Below, one piece after another: positions 4,507-7,469 of a stretch of 7,469 bases of DNA. Numbering within the stretch: the stretch's first letter is position 1; the number at the start of each line of letters is the position of its first letter. The notes under the pieces were generated by a model, which saw nothing but the letters and a program-made list of their open reading frames with translations, was not told the DNA's origin and ran no database searches. This stretch comes from Rhodoferax sp. GTDB lineage: Bacteria; Pseudomonadota; Gammaproteobacteria; Burkholderiales; Burkholderiaceae_C. Both the position numbers and the translations under genes were made by a program. The stretch spans positions 1 to 7,469 of the forward strand of contig JAIPDA010000112.1 of NCBI GenBank assembly GCA_021737905.1. The letters run 5' to 3'.

Positions 4507-6624
4507 ATGAGCATGTTTAATAAAGTCAGCAAAACCTTCCAGTGGGGCCAGCACAAGGTCACGATGGAAACCGGCGAAGTCGCCCGCCAGTCCAGTGGCG
4601 CCGTCATCGTCGACATGGACGGCACTGTGGTGCTGGCTACTGTGGTCGCCAAGACCGACGCCAAGCCCGGCCAGGATTTCTTCCCCCTGACGGTGGACTA
4701 CCTGGAGAAAAGCTACGCCGCCGGTCGCATCCCCGGCAGCTTTTTCAAGCGCGAAGGCCGTCCCAGTGAGTTCGAAACCCTGACTTCGCGCCTGATCGAC
4801 CGCCCGATCCGCCCCCTGTTTCCTGAAGGCTTCTTCAATGAAGTTCAGGTTGTGGTTCATGTGTTGTCGCTCAACCCTGAAGTCGAAGGCGATATTCCTG
4901 CGCTGATCGCTTCGAGCGCTGCGTTGTCGATTTCCGGCATTCCGTTCAACGGCCCGATCGGTGCCGCCCGTGTAGCCTACATCGACGGCCAGTACGTGCT
5001 CAACCCCGGCAAGACCCAGCTCAAAGACTCGAAGATGGACCTGGTGGTGGCCGGTACCGAAGCCGCTGTGCTGATGGTCGAGTCCGAAGCGCAGCAGTTG
5101 TCTGAAGAAATCATGCTCGGCGCCGTGGTGTTTGGCCATGAGCAGGGCAACATCGCCATCAATGCCATCCACGAACTCGTGCGTGACGCCGGCAAACCCG
5201 TCTGGGCCTGGGAAGCACCTGCCAAAGACCTGCCGCTGATTGCCAAGGTCAATGAGCTGGCGGCTGCCAAACTTGAAGCGGCTTACCAGATCCGCGCCAA
5301 ACAAGCCCGCACACAAGCCTGCCGCGTGGTGACTTCGGAAGTCATGGCTGCACTCAAAGCTGACGGCGTGGCATTCGACGGCGTGGCCGTTGAAGGCATG
5401 CTTTTCGACATTGAAGCCAAGATCGTTCGCAGTCAGATCCTGGCCGGCGAGCCGCGCATTGACGGCCGCGACACGCGCACCGTGCGCGCCATCGAAATCC
5501 GCAACTCTGTGCTGCCACGCACCCACGGTTCCGCCTTGTTCACCCGCGGCGAAACGCAGGCCTTGGTGGTCACCACGCTGGGCACCGAGCGCGACGCGCA
5601 GCGCATCGACGCTTTGAGCGGCGACTACGAAGACCGCTTCATGCTGCACTACAACATGCCTCCTTTCGCCACCGGCGAAACCGGTCGTGTGGGCTCGCCA
5701 AAGCGCCGTGAAATCGGCCACGGCCGTCTGGCCAAGCGCGCTTTGATCGCCGTCTTGCCAAGCAAAGAAGAGTTCCCTTACACCATGCGCGTGGTCAGCG
5801 AGATCACCGAGTCCAACGGCTCCTCGTCGATGGCATCGGTCTGCGGCGGCTGCCTGTCGCTGATGGACGCCGGCGTGCCGATGAAAGCCCACGTGGCTGG
5901 TATCGCCATGGGCCTGATCAAGCAAGACAACCGTTTTGCTGTGCTCACCGACATCCTGGGCGATGAAGATCACCTGGGCGACATGGACTTTAAGGTCGCT
6001 GGTACGACCTTCGGTATCACCGCGCTGCAGATGGACATCAAAATCCAGGGCATTACCAAAGAAATCATGCAAGTCGCTCTGGCCCAGGCCAAAGAAGCGC
6101 GTATGCACATTCTGGGCAAGATGCAAGAAGCCATGGGCGAGGCCAAGACCGAGGTGTCTGACTTCGCGCCTCGCCTGTATGTCATGAAGATCAACCCGGA
6201 CAAGATCCGTGACGTGATCGGCAAGGGCGGCGCGGTCATCCGTGCGCTGACCGAAGAGACCGGCACGCAGATCAATATCGAGGAAGACGGCACCATCACC
6301 ATCGCCTCGAACGACAACGCCAAGGCTGACGAGGCCAAGCGCCGCATCGCCGGGATCACCGCTGAAGTCGAAATCGGCAAGATTTACGAAGGCCCCATCA
6401 CCAAGCTGCTGGACTTCGGCGCCCTGGTGAACCTGCTGCCAGGCAAAGACGGCCTGCTGCACATCAGCCAGATGGCTCACGAGCGTGTCGAGAAAGTCTC
6501 TGACTATCTCAAGGAAGGCCAGATCATCCGCGTCAAGGTCATGGAGACGGACGAAAAAGGTCGCGTCAAGCTGTCCATGAAGGCGCTGCTCGACCGTCCC
6601 GGCCAGCAGAACGATCACGGCTAA
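4507..6624 (+). CDS. pnp: Polyribonucleotide nucleotidyltransferase (PNPase)
   Basis: PNPase degrades RNA 3' to 5' by phosphorolysis as a trimer, releasing nucleoside diphosphates, and can add tails in reverse; it is a core part of the RNA degradosome in many proteobacteria. The 705-residue product has the full domain order: first RNase PH-like core (about 12-145, with FFKREGRPSE at 79-88), all-helical linker (about 240-320), second and catalytic RNase PH core (about 325-535), KH domain (about 555-615, IGKGG loop at 571-575) and S1 domain (about 620-692). Catalytic residues are intact: KRREIGHGRL (399-408) for phosphate/RNA contact, the SSSMASVCGG loop (439-448), and D486 and D492 in GDEDHLGDMDF. 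Start ATG 4507 has GGAG eight bases upstream; the ATG at 4513 is too far from it. Length is close to the E. coli protein. The upstream hairpin suggests self-regulation. Confidence 0.98.
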   Translation: MSMFNKVSKTFQWGQHKVTMETGEVARQSSGAVIVDMDGTVVLATVVAKTDAKPGQDFFPLTVDYLEKSYAAGRIPGSFFKREGRPSEFETLTSRLIDRPIRPLFPEGFFNEVQVVVHVLSLNPEVEGDIPALIASSAALSISGIPFNGPIGAARVAYIDGQYVLNPGKTQLKDSKMDLVVAGTEAAVLMVESEAQQLSEEIMLGAVVFGHEQGNIAINAIHELVRDAGKPVWAWEAPAKDLPLIAKVNELAAAKLEAAYQIRAKQARTQACRVVTSEVMAALKADGVAFDGVAVEGMLFDIEAKIVRSQILAGEPRIDGRDTRTVRAIEIRNSVLPRTHGSALFTRGETQALVVTTLGTERDAQRIDALSGDYEDRFMLHYNMPPFATGETGRVGSPKRREIGHGRLAKRALIAVLPSKEEFPYTMRVVSEITESNGSSSMASVCGGCLSLMDAGVPMKAHVAGIAMGLIKQDNRFAVLTDILGDEDHLGDMDFKVAGTTFGITALQMDIKIQGITKEIMQVALAQAKEARMHILGKMQEAMGEAKTEVSDFAPRLYVMKINPDKIRDVIGKGGAVIRALTEETGTQINIEEDGTITIASNDNAKADEAKRRIAGITAEVEIGKIYEGPITKLLDFGALVNLLPGKDGLLHISQMAHERVEKVSDYLKEGQIIRVKVMETDEKGRVKLSMKALLDRPGQQNDHG

Positions 6625-6637
6625 GCCCGCTTGATCA

Positions 6638-6666
6638 GTGCCGCCGGTTGGAACGACTGGCGGTGC
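6638..6666 (+). other. Stem-loop downstream of pnp without a U-tract
   Basis: The main stem is CCGCCGGT (6641-6648) paired with ACTGGCGG (6656-6663), eight pairs with one wobble and a 7-nt loop. Three weaker outer pairs (6638-6640 with 6664-6666) extend it. The sequence after it is GGTCAGC, with no run of T, so it is not a classic intrinsic terminator. It may stabilise the pnp 3' end, help Rho-dependent or factor-assisted ending, or mark a processing site. It lies 14 bases after the pnp stop. Confidence 0.5.
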
Positions 6667-6690
6667 GGTCAGCTTGCAAATCAAACTCGC

Positions 6691-7469
6691 ATGAGAGCTG
6701 TTGAAATCACCGCTTACGGCGCACCCGAAGTGCTTCGGATGGGCGAGCGCGCATCCGTTGAAGCCGGTGTGGGCGAGGTCTTGATTCGCGTGGCAGCCAG
6801 CGGGGTCAATCGCCCCGACGTGTTGCAGCGCACCGGCACTTACCCGGTGCCGCCTGGCGCGTCAGACATTCCCGGCCTGGAAGTCGCGGGCGAGATCATC
6901 GCCGGTGATGCTGCGGCCATGGCGGCTGCCGGGTTCAAGCCGGGTGATCGGGTTTGTGCGTTGGTGGCTGGTGGCGGTTATGCCGAACTTTGTGTGACGC
7001 CGGTGGGCCAGTGCCTGCCTGTGCCCAAGGGCTTGAGTGACATCGAGGCGGCTTCACTGCCCGAGACATTCTTCACGGTTTGGAGCAATGTGTTTGACCG
7101 TGTCCGCTTGCAGGCCGGTGAGACGCTGCTCGTTCAGGGCGGCACCAGCGGCATAGGCGTCACAGCCATCCAGATGGCCAAAGCCTTGGGCGCGACAGTC
7201 ATCGCCACCGCAGGCAGCGACGAGAAATGCGCCGCCTGCTTGGCACTCGGCGCTGACCACGCCATCAATTACAAGACAGCTGATTTCTCTGCGGAGGCCA
7301 AACGGCTCACAGACGGCAAGGGCGTCAATGTCATTTTGGACATGGTCGCCGGCAGTTACGTGGCGCGTGAAGTCGAGAGTCTGGCCGAGGATGGGCGTCT
7401 GGTCATCATTGCAGTGCAAGGCGGCGTCAAGGCCGAGTTCAATGCCGGCATGGTTTTGCGCAAGCGCTT
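6691..7469 (+). CDS. NAD(P)H quinone oxidoreductase, PIG3-like MDR family (3' end outside window)
   Basis: The first 259 codons of a medium-chain dehydrogenase/reductase are present and the gene runs off the window; full members are about 325-335 residues. The N-terminal GroES-like domain includes VLIRVAASGVNRPDVLQRTG (30-49) and DIPGLEVAGEI (59-69). The Rossmann domain has the NADPH-binding GGTSGIG (150-156) followed by VTAIQMAKALGATVIATAGS (157-176). LPETFFTVWSNVF (123-135) is typical of the PIG3/TP53I3-like quinone oxidoreductases, which reduce quinones with NADPH in the cytosol and lack the zinc ligands of alcohol dehydrogenases; none are seen here. ATG 6691 gives the normal family start MRAVEI but has no clear Shine-Dalgarno. 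It lies 66 bp after pnp in the same direction, so joint transcription is possible. The true physiological substrate is unknown. In related genomes tpiA usually follows. Confidence 0.92.
   Translation, partial: MRAVEITAYGAPEVLRMGERASVEAGVGEVLIRVAASGVNRPDVLQRTGTYPVPPGASDIPGLEVAGEIIAGDAAAMAAAGFKPGDRVCALVAGGGYAELCVTPVGQCLPVPKGLSDIEAASLPETFFTVWSNVFDRVRLQAGETLLVQGGTSGIGVTAIQMAKALGATVIATAGSDEKCAACLALGADHAINYKTADFSAEAKRLTDGKGVNVILDMVAGSYVAREVESLAEDGRLVIIAVQGGVKAEFNAGMVLRKR

Noticed and set aside
4315..6684. A 789-codon open frame on the minus strand covering all of pnp
   Set aside because: It is the mirror of a GC-rich, strongly coding gene; its product is rich in His, Gln, Gly and Asp with no recognisable domain, while the + strand encodes an intact PNPase with all catalytic residues.
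7054..7419. A 121-codon minus-strand open frame opposite the quinone oxidoreductase
   Set aside because: The + strand runs without a stop from 6691 to the window end with MDR-family motifs on both sides of this stretch, so this is an antisense shadow.
1..7469. A new defence, mobile or biosynthetic system, CRISPR array or tRNA gene
   Set aside because: Apart from the IS fragment at 1-134, every gene belongs to a well-known family in a conserved order. I saw no regular direct-repeat arrays, no tRNA cloverleaf and no clustered small unknown genes.

Overview
The window is about 60 % GC and looks like the chromosome of a betaproteobacterium, most likely Burkholderiales/Comamonadaceae (Rhodoferax-, Polaromonas- or Acidovorax-like). 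The protein sequences, the rpsO-pnp-quinone oxidoreductase gene order and the leucine/isoleucine/valine-type binding protein all fit. All complete genes lie on the + strand. This assignment rests on recognition of families and gene order, not on a database search.

Layout. Positions 1-134 are the end of an IS5-like insertion sequence, with the first 26 codons of its transposase pointing left out of the window. A 4-bp CTAA flank (135-138) fits the YTAR target of that family. After about 100 bp without a gene comes tsaD (234-1364), encoding the catalytic subunit of tRNA t6A synthesis. Its stop codon overlaps the start of a gene for an exported ABC-transporter substrate-binding protein (1364-2650). 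A class I/II PLP-dependent aminotransferase follows (2690-3898). Its stop codon lies inside a perfect TATAAT box that probably drives rpsO.

The second half is the widely conserved rpsO-pnp module. It holds a structured leader of about 106 nt, rpsO (ribosomal protein S15, 4012-4278), a strong intrinsic terminator (4299-4332), a long leader hairpin (4364-4436), and pnp (polynucleotide phosphorylase, 4507-6624). In E. coli both genes are autoregulated through their mRNA leaders. The structures seen here make the same logic plausible but do not prove it. A hairpin without a U-tract (6638-6666) separates pnp from a 3'-truncated gene for a zinc-free MDR-family quinone oxidoreductase (6691 to the window end). 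In related genomes tpiA, secG and the nuo operon often come next, outside this window.

This is mostly housekeeping sequence. I found no sign of a new defence system, biosynthetic cluster, CRISPR array or phage element. The most interesting signals are RNA-level: the pnp leader hairpin, the rpsO leader with a G-U/G-C motif like the S15 site, and the promoter/stop-codon overlap. The IS insertion just upstream of tsaD is also worth a look.
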